Shown piece after piece: positions 23,410 through 30,888 of a stretch of 64,000 bases of DNA. Below the pieces are notes generated by a model, which saw nothing but the letters and a program-made list of their open reading frames with translations, made no database searches and had not been told where the DNA came from. The position numbers and the translations under genes were made by a program. Numbering within the stretch: the stretch's first letter is position 1; each line of letters starts with the position of its first letter. Source of the stretch: a virus; the IMG/VR virus record IMGVR_UViG_3300028812_000003, positions 1 through 64,000 of that record. One strand, 5' to 3'.

Positions 23410-24408
23410 ATGGGCATCATCACCATCACGCACACCCGCGCCGACGGCACGCTGCTGGAAGGTTCCCGCAAGGGCGACGGCGTCCTGGAAGCCGTCCGGC
23501 CGCACGGCTTCCGCTGGTTCCCCTCGCTGGGCTGCCTCGGCATCCAGCGCTCCCGGGACCGGGCCGCGCAGATGTGGCGCATCAACGGCGCGAAGGACGC
23601 CCTGGAGGCCGCCGGGTGGACCGTGGACGTCGTCACCGACGAGGACACCGCGCGGCCGTTCGCCGAGGCGGAGGCCGACCGCGAGCAGCGCGCCGAGGAC
23701 CGGGCGGAACGGCTCACCGGCGCGGCCGGCCGGGCGCAGGCCGCGTCCGAGGCGGGGTACCGCCGGGCGCGCGAGATAGCCGAGCACATCCCTCCGGGCC
23801 AGCCGGTTCTGCGGGGCCATCACTCGGAGGGCCGTCACCGCCGGGACCTCGCGCGCATGGACGCCGGGGAGCGGAAGTTCATCGGCGAGGGCCAGCGGGC
23901 GGAGCGGCTGGCCGAGCGGGCCGGGACGGCCGCCGGGTACAGCGAGCGGCGCAACGACCCGGCGCGCACCCTGCGGCGCATCGAGAAGCTTCAGGCGGAC
24001 CGGCGCCGGGTGGAGCGGTCGCTGTCCCGGTGCACCCCGGGCTCCGACTACGCCGGCGAGCTGCGCCGTCAGCTCGCGGAGCTGGACGACCAGCTCGACC
24101 ACTGGCGGGTCGTCGTCCGGCGGGCCGAGGCCGAGGGGTTCAAGGTCTGGTCCCGGGCCGACTTCACGCGCGGCGACTTCGTGCGGTACCGGGGGACCTG
24201 GTACGAGGTGCTGCGGGTCAACCCCAAGTCGCTGACCATCCCGCACATCCACATCGGCGTCGGGCGGGACGTGGTGCGCAAGGGGGACGGCGGCCGGCTG
24301 AGCGACTGGACGTGGACTGCCCGCTACGACGACGGGATCACCGGGCGCAGGGGCGCCGAGGAGATGGCCGCGCACGAGGAGCGGGAGCGGGGCGACCGCC
24401 CCGTTTGA
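23410..24408 (+). CDS. DUF3560 protein
   Basis: 332 residues. The N-terminus IITITHTRADGTLLEGSRKG followed by GFRWFPSLGCLGIQRSRDR matches DUF3560, a domain common on actinobacterial plasmids and phages but of unknown activity. A long Arg/Glu-rich coiled-coil-like centre (about 75-240) follows, then a C-terminal strand-rich module (FTRGDFVRYRGTWYEVLRVN) resembling a small barrel. Start follows GACCAAGGAACAGGGGGCCCGCC. Confidence 0.7.
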   Translation: MGIITITHTRADGTLLEGSRKGDGVLEAVRPHGFRWFPSLGCLGIQRSRDRAAQMWRINGAKDALEAAGWTVDVVTDEDTARPFAEAEADREQRAEDRAERLTGAAGRAQAASEAGYRRAREIAEHIPPGQPVLRGHHSEGRHRRDLARMDAGERKFIGEGQRAERLAERAGTAAGYSERRNDPARTLRRIEKLQADRRRVERSLSRCTPGSDYAGELRRQLAELDDQLDHWRVVVRRAEAEGFKVWSRADFTRGDFVRYRGTWYEVLRVNPKSLTIPHIHIGVGRDVVRKGDGGRLSDWTWTARYDDGITGRRGAEEMAAHEERERGDRPV

Positions 24409-24446
24409 TCCTTTGGCCAGAACTCGACGGTCGGTGACAATCTGTT

Positions 24447-24481
24447 GACAGCCCCGTTCCTGACACCCGGGCGGGGCTGTC
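24447..24481 (+). terminator. 10-bp hairpin terminator
   Basis: GACAGCCCCG pairs perfectly with CGGGGCTGTC after the DUF3560 gene. Confidence 0.65.
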
Positions 24482-24708
24482 GCGCGTCCGCCCCAACTCC
24501 TGTTGACAATAAGTCAGTTGACCTCGCGGTACGTGCTCCCGGTGAACGATTCGTGAAGTCCTCCGCCCCTGAGCTGCGATGACTCACAATCGGAGACGCG
24601 TCTCTCACTTAGTGTGAGGGGCACATTTATCTACGTGTGTGCCGTTCCAAACCCGCGTGCACACCGCAATAGTTCAGTCTGAAAGTGTCACTGCGTCCGA
24701 GGAGTCAG
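24482..24708 (+). promoter_or_regulatory. regulatory region upstream of whiB-like gene
   Basis: This stretch before the WhiB start lacks the dyad promoter. It is visibly lower in G+C than its neighbours. It contains TTGACA at 24503 and TTGACC at 24518 as possible -35 boxes. A perfect 12-bp palindrome GAGACGCGTCTC lies at 24593-24604, and nested inverted arms CTCACA (24583) and TGTGAG (24613) flank it. These look like operator sites for a separate regulator, possibly WhiB itself or a host factor. Confidence 0.5.
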
Positions 24709-25113
24709 ATGGTGATACCGGTAACTGTCGGCGGGTACGCCGCGTCGGAGGTGCGCTGGCAGGACGACGCCCTGTGCAACGGGGCGCCGCTGGAGACGTT
24801 CGTCCCCGACAAGGAAGACGAGGCCGGTCTGGAGGCCGCGCAGACCTACTGCAACCCCTGTCCCGTCCGGGCGACTTGCCTGCGCTACGCCTTGACGTAT
24901 GGTCAGCGTGGGTACTGGGGTGGTACGGACACGGCGGAGCGCAGGCGCCTGAAGGCGAAGAAGAACCGGGCCAAGTGCCCGTCGTGCGAGTCCCGGAGGG
25001 TGGTCGACATGGAGGAGAGCATGGACGCCCTCTGCCTGGCCTGCGGCGTCTCCTGGCTGACCGAGGCCGCCGCCCAGCCCCGCACCCGGACCACGGTCCG
25101 GCCGGTGGCCTGA
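24709..25113 (+). CDS. WhiB-family iron-sulfur regulator with C-terminal zinc ribbon
   Basis: 134 residues. Four cysteines in the WhiB arrangement (ALCNG; TYCNPC; ATCLRYA) can bind a [4Fe-4S] cluster, and GYWGGTDTAERRR is the G[VI]WGG turn plus basic tail. An extra C-terminal segment (CPSCESRRV...CLACGVSW) is a zinc ribbon not found in short Wbl proteins. WhiB proteins modulate the principal sigma factor. The phage TM4 homologue represses host septation genes and blocks superinfection. A similar host-control role is inferred. The ATG at 24709 has GAGGAG five bases upstream and is preferred over the GTG at 24685. Confidence 0.85.
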   Translation: MVIPVTVGGYAASEVRWQDDALCNGAPLETFVPDKEDEAGLEAAQTYCNPCPVRATCLRYALTYGQRGYWGGTDTAERRRLKAKKNRAKCPSCESRRVVDMEESMDALCLACGVSWLTEAAAQPRTRTTVRPVA

Positions 25114-25147
25114 AGGCCCTCCCCGCTGACATCGGGGAGGGCCTTCA
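25112..25147. terminator. 14-bp perfect hairpin terminator
   Basis: GAAGGCCCTCCCCG pairs fully with CGGGGAGGGCCTTC, ending the rightward arm. Confidence 0.85.
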
Positions 25148-25162
25148 GTAGGGACAACGTAG

Positions 25163-25198
25163 TGGCCGGGCGTCCCGCTCAGTGAGGGGGCGCCCGGC
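25163..25198. terminator. second hairpin between convergent arms
   Basis: GGCCGGGCG pairs with a CGCCCGGCC arm. It probably terminates the leftward late operon. Confidence 0.65.
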
Positions 25199-25235
25199 CT
25201 AGTTGAAGTAAATTTGCCCCCGGGACAAGATTTCC

Positions 25236-26324
25236 TTACGCCGCGTGCACGCCGCGCGCATCCTGCACGTCACGCGCCCGCGCCCACGCCTCGGCCCACC
25301 GCCACGCGTTCGCCGACAGCCGCAGGCCCTCGGCCACCTCCCGGCCGGCCTCCGCCCGCTCCGCCCGCAGGGCCGCCGAGCCGGTCAGCCGCCGCAGCTC
25401 CCGGTACCACCGGCGCGGCGTGTCGGCGAGGACCCCGGCGCCCCGTGCGTGCAGCCGCACGTACTCCGCACGGGGCGAGGCCACCCACGGTATGCCGAGG
25501 GCCGACAGCTCCAGCGGCTTGAGCCACGACTTGGCCCGGTTGAACGCGGTGTCCGCCAGCGGGGCGATGCCGACCCCGACGTCCCCCGCCACGGCGGCCG
25601 GCCAGCCGTGCACATCCACACCGGTGCGCCCCTGCGGGTCGTGGAACAGGCCGAACGCCACGCCCACCCCGGTCGGGTCGCCGACGACGCGGAAGTCCCC
25701 GCCCTCGGAGACGAGACGCGCGACGGCGCCGCCGAGGACGGCCGGGTCGTCCGGGTGGGAGGCGAGCGCGGCGGGCCAGCCGATGGTGTCGCGATCGACG
25801 CGGGGCACGCCGTAGTAGCTGTCCGGCAGGTGGTTGTGGATCACATGCCCCCGGCCGTGCCGGGCGTAGCGCTCCAGCAGCGCCGGGGTGGACACGGTGA
25901 CCAGCGTGGCATCACGGCACGCGGCGGCAAGGTGCTGCCACGAGTGCCGCCGGACCTGCCGCGTGCGCGGGTCGACCCTCCCCGCGAAGCGGGGATGCAT
26001 CGACTCGTACGCCGGGTTACGCGGGTGGACGGCTGCCAGGTCGTCGTCCACGTCCACCACCACGGCGATGCCCTTGGCGCGCAGCAGCGGCACCGCCTCC
26101 GCCATCCACTGGTGGGTGAGGCGCTGGAAGACGAGGACGTCCACGCCATCCACGTCCAGCACGTCTTCCACCCGGTCATCCGCGCCGATCTTCAGCTTCA
26201 GCCCACGGTCGGCGGGCGGGCGGATCTCCACGTCGTGGCCGGCCGCCCGCAGCAGCTCCGCCGGCCAGATGAGCCGGAAGTGCCCGCACCCGCCCGTGTC
26301 CGCCGGATAGACGACGACTCGCAT
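25236..26324 (-). CDS. GT-B-like glycosyltransferase
   Basis: 362 residues. Begins MRVVVYPADTGGCGHFRLIWPA, the first glycine-rich strand of GT4-type enzymes. VVVDVDDDLAAVHP and LVTVSTPALLERYARHG lie in the acceptor half. The C-terminal half has GIAPLADTAFNRAKSWLKPL and ELSALGIPWVASPRAEY, the usual nucleotide-sugar binding end. It lies at the 3' end of the late operon, after the tail and lysis genes, which suggests glycosylation of a virion or host surface component. The leader is a variant of the shared one (GACCAGGGAACGGAGACCGAGG). Confidence 0.75.
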   Translation of the reverse strand: MRVVVYPADTGGCGHFRLIWPAELLRAAGHDVEIRPPADRGLKLKIGADDRVEDVLDVDGVDVLVFQRLTHQWMAEAVPLLRAKGIAVVVDVDDDLAAVHPRNPAYESMHPRFAGRVDPRTRQVRRHSWQHLAAACRDATLVTVSTPALLERYARHGRGHVIHNHLPDSYYGVPRVDRDTIGWPAALASHPDDPAVLGGAVARLVSEGGDFRVVGDPTGVGVAFGLFHDPQGRTGVDVHGWPAAVAGDVGVGIAPLADTAFNRAKSWLKPLELSALGIPWVASPRAEYVRLHARGAGVLADTPRRWYRELRRLTGSAALRAERAEAGREVAEGLRLSANAWRWAEAWARARDVQDARGVHAA

Positions 26325-26357
26325 TCCTCGGTCTCCGTTCCCTGGTCCACTGCCCGG

Positions 26358-26573
26358 CTACTGTCCGGTCCCGGCCTGTTCCCCCGCAGACCCCTTCACC
26401 CGCGCCGTACGACCCGCAGACGGCCGTTTGGGCTCCGGGGCGGACGTCCGGCCGCCGCCGTCCTCCACGGTCCGCAGACGGGCCTCTACGGCCGCCAGGC
26501 GCTCCTCCAGCGGCGCCGTGGCGCGGGCCACCGCCTCGTCGATGGACGCGCGCACGCGTGCTTCCTGGGACAT
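26358..26573 (-). CDS. small coiled-coil protein
   Basis: 71 residues, with a heptad-like helix (ATAPLEERLAAVEARLRTVE) then a basic, disordered tail. The start at 26573 lies 13 bases after the amidase stop. Unknown function. It could oligomerise with the lysis proteins. Confidence 0.55.
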   Translation of the reverse strand: MSQEARVRASIDEAVARATAPLEERLAAVEARLRTVEDGGGRTSAPEPKRPSAGRTARVKGSAGEQAGTGQ

Positions 26574-26586
26574 GGCCCGCCCGCCT

Positions 26587-27576
26587 TCAGCTCGCGCCGG
26601 TCTCAAGCCGGATGTCTATGGACTCGATGGCCGCCTGAATCCGGGCGACCAGCGCGTCCTCGTCGATGTCCTGCCGGTTGGCGGCGAGGGCGGCGACCGT
26701 CTTGGTCAGCTCCGCGATGGTCGCGGACTGCGCGGCGAGACGGCTGTCCATCGACCGCACCCGGTTGCCGATGTCCTTGAGGTAGCTCGCCGGCTGCCAG
26801 GTCGGGTTCGTCTTGCGGTCGGCGGCGCTGGTGGGCGCGGTGATCGCGTCCGTCTCCCACACCGCCTTGTAGATGTCCTGCTTGGTCATCCCTGCCATGG
26901 GGTCCTCTTCCTCTCCGGGGCTCCAGTCGGGCCCGTGCTTCAGCCGCTCGTCGACGTCCCGGCGGAACTGGTCCGGGGTGAAGGTGAACCGGCCGCGCGT
27001 GCCGTACCCCTCGACCGGCCCCTTCGGGTCGATCTTCCCCTCCACGCTCGTCTCCTTGTGGCATCCGACAGACTCGGCCGTCCAGCCGTGGTGGCGGCAC
27101 ACGGCCGCGTCGAGCCGCACCCACGCGTCGTACTGGGCGCGCGGGTAGACGTCCGTGCCGTCGCCCAGGTTCTCCGTCTCCACGCCGTAGCTGACGTCGT
27201 TGCCGTCGATGGTGCCCGACGCGCGGGACGGCGCGGGGTGCGCCGACAGCTCGTCGCGGAAGGACTGGTAGGCGTTGACGGCCATCGGCCCGGCGTGGTT
27301 GGCGCGGCCCGCGCTGCACATCGTGGCCGTGCCGTCCTTGGCGAGGTGGATGTGTGCGAGCGGGGCGGGCAGGCCGGGGACGCCTGTCTTGGCGACGATG
27401 TCCCGGGAGTTCCGGCCGGCCGTGTGGTGGTTGAGGATCATCCGCACCGGGCCGAAGGTGAGGCCCGTGGCGGAGTCGCGCGAGCGGGTGCGCCAGCCCG
27501 GGTACTCGGAGACCTTCACGCCTTCGGCGCGCAGGATGCGCAGCCACTGGTCTGCGGTCAGCGGGGTCGTCGACAT
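26587..27576 (-). CDS. endolysin: PGRP/amidase-type N-acetylmuramoyl-L-alanine amidase
   Basis: 329 residues. The core shows MILNHHTAGRNSRDI (first zinc His), HIHLAKDGTATMCSAGRANHAG (Amidase_2/PGRP core), GVETENLG and a later CHKE zinc/catalytic site. The C-terminal 100 residues are helical and coiled-coil-like (about 235-329), with no known wall-binding domain. It would cleave the amide between MurNAc and the stem peptide at lysis. It overlaps the upstream small gene by one base and has GGAG before the ATG. Probable holins lie just upstream. Confidence 0.85.
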   Translation of the reverse strand: MSTTPLTADQWLRILRAEGVKVSEYPGWRTRSRDSATGLTFGPVRMILNHHTAGRNSRDIVAKTGVPGLPAPLAHIHLAKDGTATMCSAGRANHAGPMAVNAYQSFRDELSAHPAPSRASGTIDGNDVSYGVETENLGDGTDVYPRAQYDAWVRLDAAVCRHHGWTAESVGCHKETSVEGKIDPKGPVEGYGTRGRFTFTPDQFRRDVDERLKHGPDWSPGEEEDPMAGMTKQDIYKAVWETDAITAPTSAADRKTNPTWQPASYLKDIGNRVRSMDSRLAAQSATIAELTKTVAALAANRQDIDEDALVARIQAAIESIDIRLETGAS

Positions 27577-27866
27577 CACACACGCTCCGGCCAGTGCCAG
27601 GTGCCGCCCGCCATGTGCTCGCGGTCGACGTGCGAGACCCCTTGATTGAAGAATTGTCCGGTCGGGTTGAACACGGCCAGCGAAACGATCCCTCCGCCGG
27701 CCTCCCCGGCAGGGTCTTCCACCTCCGTGATGATGGCCGCGCGGCACTGCGCGGTGTATGCCTGGCTGCCGTCCTCGCGGACCGGCGTGCCGTGGCTGAC
27801 GTAGTGGACGATCCGCCCGACGGAGGGAAGTTGCGGACGGAACGTGTCAGGTGCCGGTTGTGTCAC
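27576..27866 (-). CDS. small protein of lysis cassette
   Basis: 96 residues. A predicted small beta-barrel (VGRIVHYVSHG; CRAAIITEV; VSLAVFNPTGQFF). The GTG at 27866 follows AAGGGAGCGCC and overlaps the membrane-protein gene by 20 bases. No membrane segment. Role unknown. Confidence 0.6.
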   Translation of the reverse strand: MTQPAPDTFRPQLPSVGRIVHYVSHGTPVREDGSQAYTAQCRAAIITEVEDPAGEAGGGIVSLAVFNPTGQFFNQGVSHVDREHMAGGTWHWPERV

Positions 27867-28164
27867 GGCGCGCTCCCTTGATCTGCGTACGGCCGACAAG
27901 CCATGCCTGGTAGAGCATCAGCGCCCCAAACAGGGCGGCGAGGACCCCGCGCACGGTGCGCAGCACCTCGATGTCCGCCCGGAGCAGGGTGACGCAGATG
28001 GAGATGGCCATGAACGCGGAGATGGCCAGAGCCTTGATGACGAGCAGCCGGCCGACGGAGTCACGCCACCAGCGCGCCAGCAGGGAGTAGACGGCGACGA
28101 AGGTGAGGCTTCCCGACAGGGCGAGGATGCTGCCCCACAGGTTCACCGTCTCCCCTGTCGTCAT
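27847..28164 (-). CDS. three-helix membrane protein, possible holin
   Basis: 105 residues with three hydrophobic segments (LWGSILALSGSLTFVAVYSL; LLVIKALAISAFMAISICVT; VRGVLAALFGALMLYQAWLV) and a basic tail. Size, topology and position next to the endolysin fit a holin or a holin partner. The start overlaps the upstream stop (ATGA). Confidence 0.65.
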   Translation of the reverse strand: MTTGETVNLWGSILALSGSLTFVAVYSLLARWWRDSVGRLLVIKALAISAFMAISICVTLLRADIEVLRTVRGVLAALFGALMLYQAWLVGRTQIKGARRDTTGT

Positions 28165-28382
28165 TGGAACTTGCCCCCAAGTGCGTCCTTGATCAGCGGG
28201 GCGAAGTGGTTGCGTTCACCCAGCCGCCGCAGGGTACGCGAAATCTCCGAAATCACCGCCGTGCGCTCCCGGGCGCGGGCGAGGTCGCCTTCCAGGTCGT
28301 GCAGCGCTTCCTCCGCCGCGCGGACGTCCTCGGCCGCCCGCTCGTCTTCGGCCCTACTCGCCTTGTGTCGGCGCCAGCGCAC
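28161..28382 (-). CDS. small coiled-coil phage protein
   Basis: 73 residues starting with the GTG at 28382 behind GGGAGGGGGCGGCC. The sequence MRWRRHKASRAEDERAAEDV is followed by heptads and ends with FAPLIKDALGGKF. It matches a family I recall as common beside holins in Streptomyces phages. Function unknown. Confidence 0.6.
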   Translation of the reverse strand: MRWRRHKASRAEDERAAEDVRAAEEALHDLEGDLARARERTAVISEISRTLRRLGERNHFAPLIKDALGGKFQ

Positions 28383-28686
28383 GGCCGCCCCCTCCCTCAC
28401 GGTTGGCGCGGGCCGCCTCGGAGACGGCGTCCAGCACGCGCTCGGTGGTCACGGCCGTACCCATCAGCAGGTCCAGTTGGGACTGCTGAAGGTCGATCAT
28501 CTCCTTGCGGCCGTCGGCGAGGGAGCGCCAGACGTCGATCTGCCGGTCCTTGTCCTGCACGACGAGGTCCACGGTGGACCGGGGCACCAGCGCCCCGCGC
28601 AGCACCATCAGCACGACCAGCAGCACGACGCCGCCGGCGCCGAGGGTCGGGGTGAGGAAAGCGGCGAAGCCGTCCACGGGGGTCAC
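28354..28686 (-). CDS. single-span membrane protein, possible holin
   Basis: 110 residues. One hydrophobic helix (GVVLLVVLMVLRGALV) near the N-terminus, then a long polar helix and a disordered tail. Second candidate holin or anti-holin of the cassette. GTG start overlapping the upstream stop by four bases. Confidence 0.6.
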   Translation of the reverse strand: MTPVDGFAAFLTPTLGAGGVVLLVVLMVLRGALVPRSTVDLVVQDKDRQIDVWRSLADGRKEMIDLQQSQLDLLMGTAVTTERVLDAVSEAARANREGGGGRALAPTQGE

Positions 28687-29165
28687 AGCCCGGTCAGCCA
28701 GGAGAAGTCGGCGGCCCCGACGGCACCGACGGCCGCCGTCAGGTCGTCGTCCGACAGCACGCCCTTGTCCACGAGAGTCTTGGCCAGCCCGATGAGCATG
28801 ACGTCCTGACTGAACAGCAGTGCGCGCTGGCCTGCGGGGAGCGCCGCGACGTCCACGCTCAGCTTGGCCAGCAGCACGCGGTGGGCCTTCCAGAAGGCGA
28901 GCAGGCCCGCCTTGGTGGCGTCGCCCGAACCGGCCTCGGCGAACACGGCGTGCGCGCCCGCCTCGTCGTCACCGCCGTAGGTCCAGGCGGAGACGAGGCT
29001 GAGCCCGGCGCGCGTGAGCAGACCAGCAGCCTCGGTCTGCGCGCTCTCGCGGTCGGTGGCCGCGAGGGGCCGGGGCGGGGTGCTCTCGCGGCCGGACAGG
29101 GTGGCGTACCACGTACCGGTGTCGTGGTCGTGGTGGACGCGGACGGGGGTGTAGCCGGCTGGCAT
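28683..29165 (-). CDS. uncharacterised protein between tail and lysis genes
   Basis: 160 residues. N-terminal strands (YTPVRVHHDHDTGTWYATLSG) followed by helices. Strong ribosome binding site AGGAGACGACC. Co-transcribed with tail proteins upstream and holins downstream. Could be a tail-tip or lysis-associated protein. Confidence 0.55.
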   Translation of the reverse strand: MPAGYTPVRVHHDHDTGTWYATLSGRESTPPRPLAATDRESAQTEAAGLLTRAGLSLVSAWTYGGDDEAGAHAVFAEAGSGDATKAGLLAFWKAHRVLLAKLSVDVAALPAGQRALLFSQDVMLIGLAKTLVDKGVLSDDDLTAAVGAVGAADFSWLTGL

Positions 29166-29174
29166 GGTCGTCTC

Positions 29175-29711
29175 CTAGAAGGGCATGACGTGCAGGCGCC
29201 GGGACAGGAAGGTTCCGGTCCCGCCGGCGACCCGGTACTTCATCGTGAAGGTGTTGGACCCGGCGGTCAGGTCGCTGTGGAAGACCGCGTTCCCGGCGAC
29301 CTGGCCGACCCCGGCCGCGCCGAAGGTGGCCAGGCCCCGGTTGTCGGAGGCGGACATGGACGTGGCGCCGCTGATGTCGAACGCGACGCGGGACGAGGAC
29401 GCGCTGGTGTTCGTCATGGACGCGGAGAACAGGATCAGGGCGCAGTTGCTGGTGTCGACGGTGACGGCCGGGCCGGGGCCGGTGTCCAGGTCGCCGAAGG
29501 ACGTGGACGTGGTGGTGCCGCTGCTCAGGTCGACGCCCACCTTCGCGGTGCGTTCGACGATCTGGTTGGTGGCGACGGTGGTGAACCAGGACCCCGGGGT
29601 GGTCGCCTTGGCGGGCGCGACCTCGGCGAGGTTGTCGCGGATGAAGGTGTTGAACTGCGCCGCCGTGAAGACGGAGCCCGCGATGGCGGTCATGGGTGCG
29701 GTCCAGGCCAT
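29175..29711 (-). CDS. minor tail/appendage protein, paralogue of its neighbour
   Basis: 178 residues beginning MAWTAPMTAIAGSVFTAAQF, nearly the same opening as the next upstream gene. The rest is Ser/Thr/Gly-rich beta structure ending RRLHVMPF, as expected for a small trimeric appendage domain. Probable virion surface protein, since its gene follows the large minor tail proteins. Confidence 0.65.
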   Translation of the reverse strand: MAWTAPMTAIAGSVFTAAQFNTFIRDNLAEVAPAKATTPGSWFTTVATNQIVERTAKVGVDLSSGTTTSTSFGDLDTGPGPAVTVDTSNCALILFSASMTNTSASSSRVAFDISGATSMSASDNRGLATFGAAGVGQVAGNAVFHSDLTAGSNTFTMKYRVAGGTGTFLSRRLHVMPF

Positions 29712-29720
29712 GGGGTCACC

Positions 29721-30260
29721 TCAGAAGGGGAGGACGATCAGTTCGCGGTTGCCGAAGGTCCCGGAGCCCGAGCCGACGAGGTACTTCATCGTGAAGGTGT
29801 TGATGCCGGGGGTCAGGGTGTCGAACAGGTGGGACGTGCCCATGCGCCAGACGTTGCCGGCCGCCGCGCCGTCGCGGACCAGGCGCCAGGCGGGGGACGG
29901 GGCGATGCTGGACGCGCCCGAGACGCCGACGGACACGGTGGAGGCGCCGTTGCTCACGGTGTTGTTGAGGTCGGCGGAGAACATGACCAGCGCGCGGCTG
30001 CTGGTGGGGACGGTCACCCGGGGCCCGACGGTGGCGAGGTCCGCGTAGGTCATCGACGTGGTGCCCTGGCTGGTGAGTACGGAGTCCTGCGCGAGCTGTC
30101 GCGCGGCGAGGGCGTTGGGCCCGGTGGAGACGAAGAACTGGGCGTCGCTCGTCGCCTTGGCGGCGGGGCACTCCAGCAGGTTGTCGCGGACGAAGGTGTT
30201 GAACTGGCTCGCGCTGAACGTCGCGCCGGCCACGGCGGTCATGGGTGCGGTCCAGGCCAT
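29721..30260 (-). CDS. minor tail/appendage protein
   Basis: 179 residues, MAWTAPMTAVAGATFSASQF at the N-terminus and NRELIVLPF at the end. Paralogue of the downstream gene, with conserved N-terminus, conserved FTMKY strand and divergent middle. This pattern fits tandem duplication followed by diversification of a receptor-facing part. Start follows GGAGGTGGCCTGAACG. Confidence 0.65.
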   Translation of the reverse strand: MAWTAPMTAVAGATFSASQFNTFVRDNLLECPAAKATSDAQFFVSTGPNALAARQLAQDSVLTSQGTTSMTYADLATVGPRVTVPTSSRALVMFSADLNNTVSNGASTVSVGVSGASSIAPSPAWRLVRDGAAAGNVWRMGTSHLFDTLTPGINTFTMKYLVGSGSGTFGNRELIVLPF

Positions 30261-30429
30261 CGTTCAGGCCACCTCCAAAGGACGCTTATCGAAACGAATT
30301 AGTTTCGGTACTCCCGGTACCGTGTGCTCCCCATTACGTATAGGAGAGGCCAATTTCACGGTTAACCTGACAACACGGTACCGGCGGTACCTGATCTTGC
30401 TGTGTGCCCCCACCTGCGGATTTTCGACC
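30261..30429 (-). promoter_or_regulatory. AT-rich operator-like region inside the late operon
   Basis: A non-coding gap lower in G+C than its surroundings. It holds CGAAAC-GAATTA-GTTTCG (30290-30307) and two pairs of GGTAC boxes, each pair spaced 9 bases start to start (30307/30316 and 30377/30386). A candidate leftward promoter TTAACC-17-TATACG lies between the pairs. It may give separate control of the appendage and lysis genes. Confidence 0.5.
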
Positions 30430-30888
30430 TTAACCCTTATAGCGCCTAACGTTTCCCGAAGCCCTCCAGGGGCCGCAGGCACGCCCTCCGCGCACACCGT
30501 GCGCCTCACCCTCCGCCTCCAGATCCCGCACGCTCTGCCCGTGGGGCAGGCCGAAACGCAGCGCCACCGGATGGTCCGTCGGGTACCAGTTCCGCGTGTT
30601 CGGCACCGGCCTGCGGGCCAGCACCGCGAGGATGGCGTGCCGGTCGTCCGGCCACGAGACCGGCGCCTGCATCCCGCAGTACGAGCACAGGAAGAACCCG
30701 ACCTCCGCGTCCCTCGGCCCGCCCATGCGCGACGGCCGCAGCAGGAACTCCGCATTGCCGCAGCCGGCCCGGTCGGGCGCGGCCCCGGGGCGCGGGCAGT
30801 CCGCCACCCACTCCCCCGCGTACACGTACGCCCTCGCCACCGCCACCCGCTCCTGCGGCACTTCCATCCCCATCGCTGCCTCCCTCAT
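30430..30888 (-). CDS. zinc-ribbon protein of the tail region
   Basis: 152 residues. CPRPGAAPDRAGCGNAEFLL and FFLCSYCGMQAPVSWPDD form two Cys pairs. The remainder includes NTRNWYPTDHPVALRFGLPHG and a basic tail. Start overlaps the upstream stop (ATGA). An alternative ATG is at 30873. Likely tail-associated, family uncertain. Confidence 0.6.
   Translation of the reverse strand: MREAAMGMEVPQERVAVARAYVYAGEWVADCPRPGAAPDRAGCGNAEFLLRPSRMGGPRDAEVGFFLCSYCGMQAPVSWPDDRHAILAVLARRPVPNTRNWYPTDHPVALRFGLPHGQSVRDLEAEGEAHGVRGGRACGPWRASGNVRRYKG

Noticed and set aside
22746-24437. 563-codon plus-strand frame across two genes
   Set aside because: Runs through the 22807 gene and the DUF3560 gene in another frame and ignores the hairpin between them.
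25245-26780. 511-codon open frame on the plus strand
   Set aside because: It is antisense to the GT-B glycosyltransferase, has Arg/Pro-rich shadow composition and no ribosome binding site.
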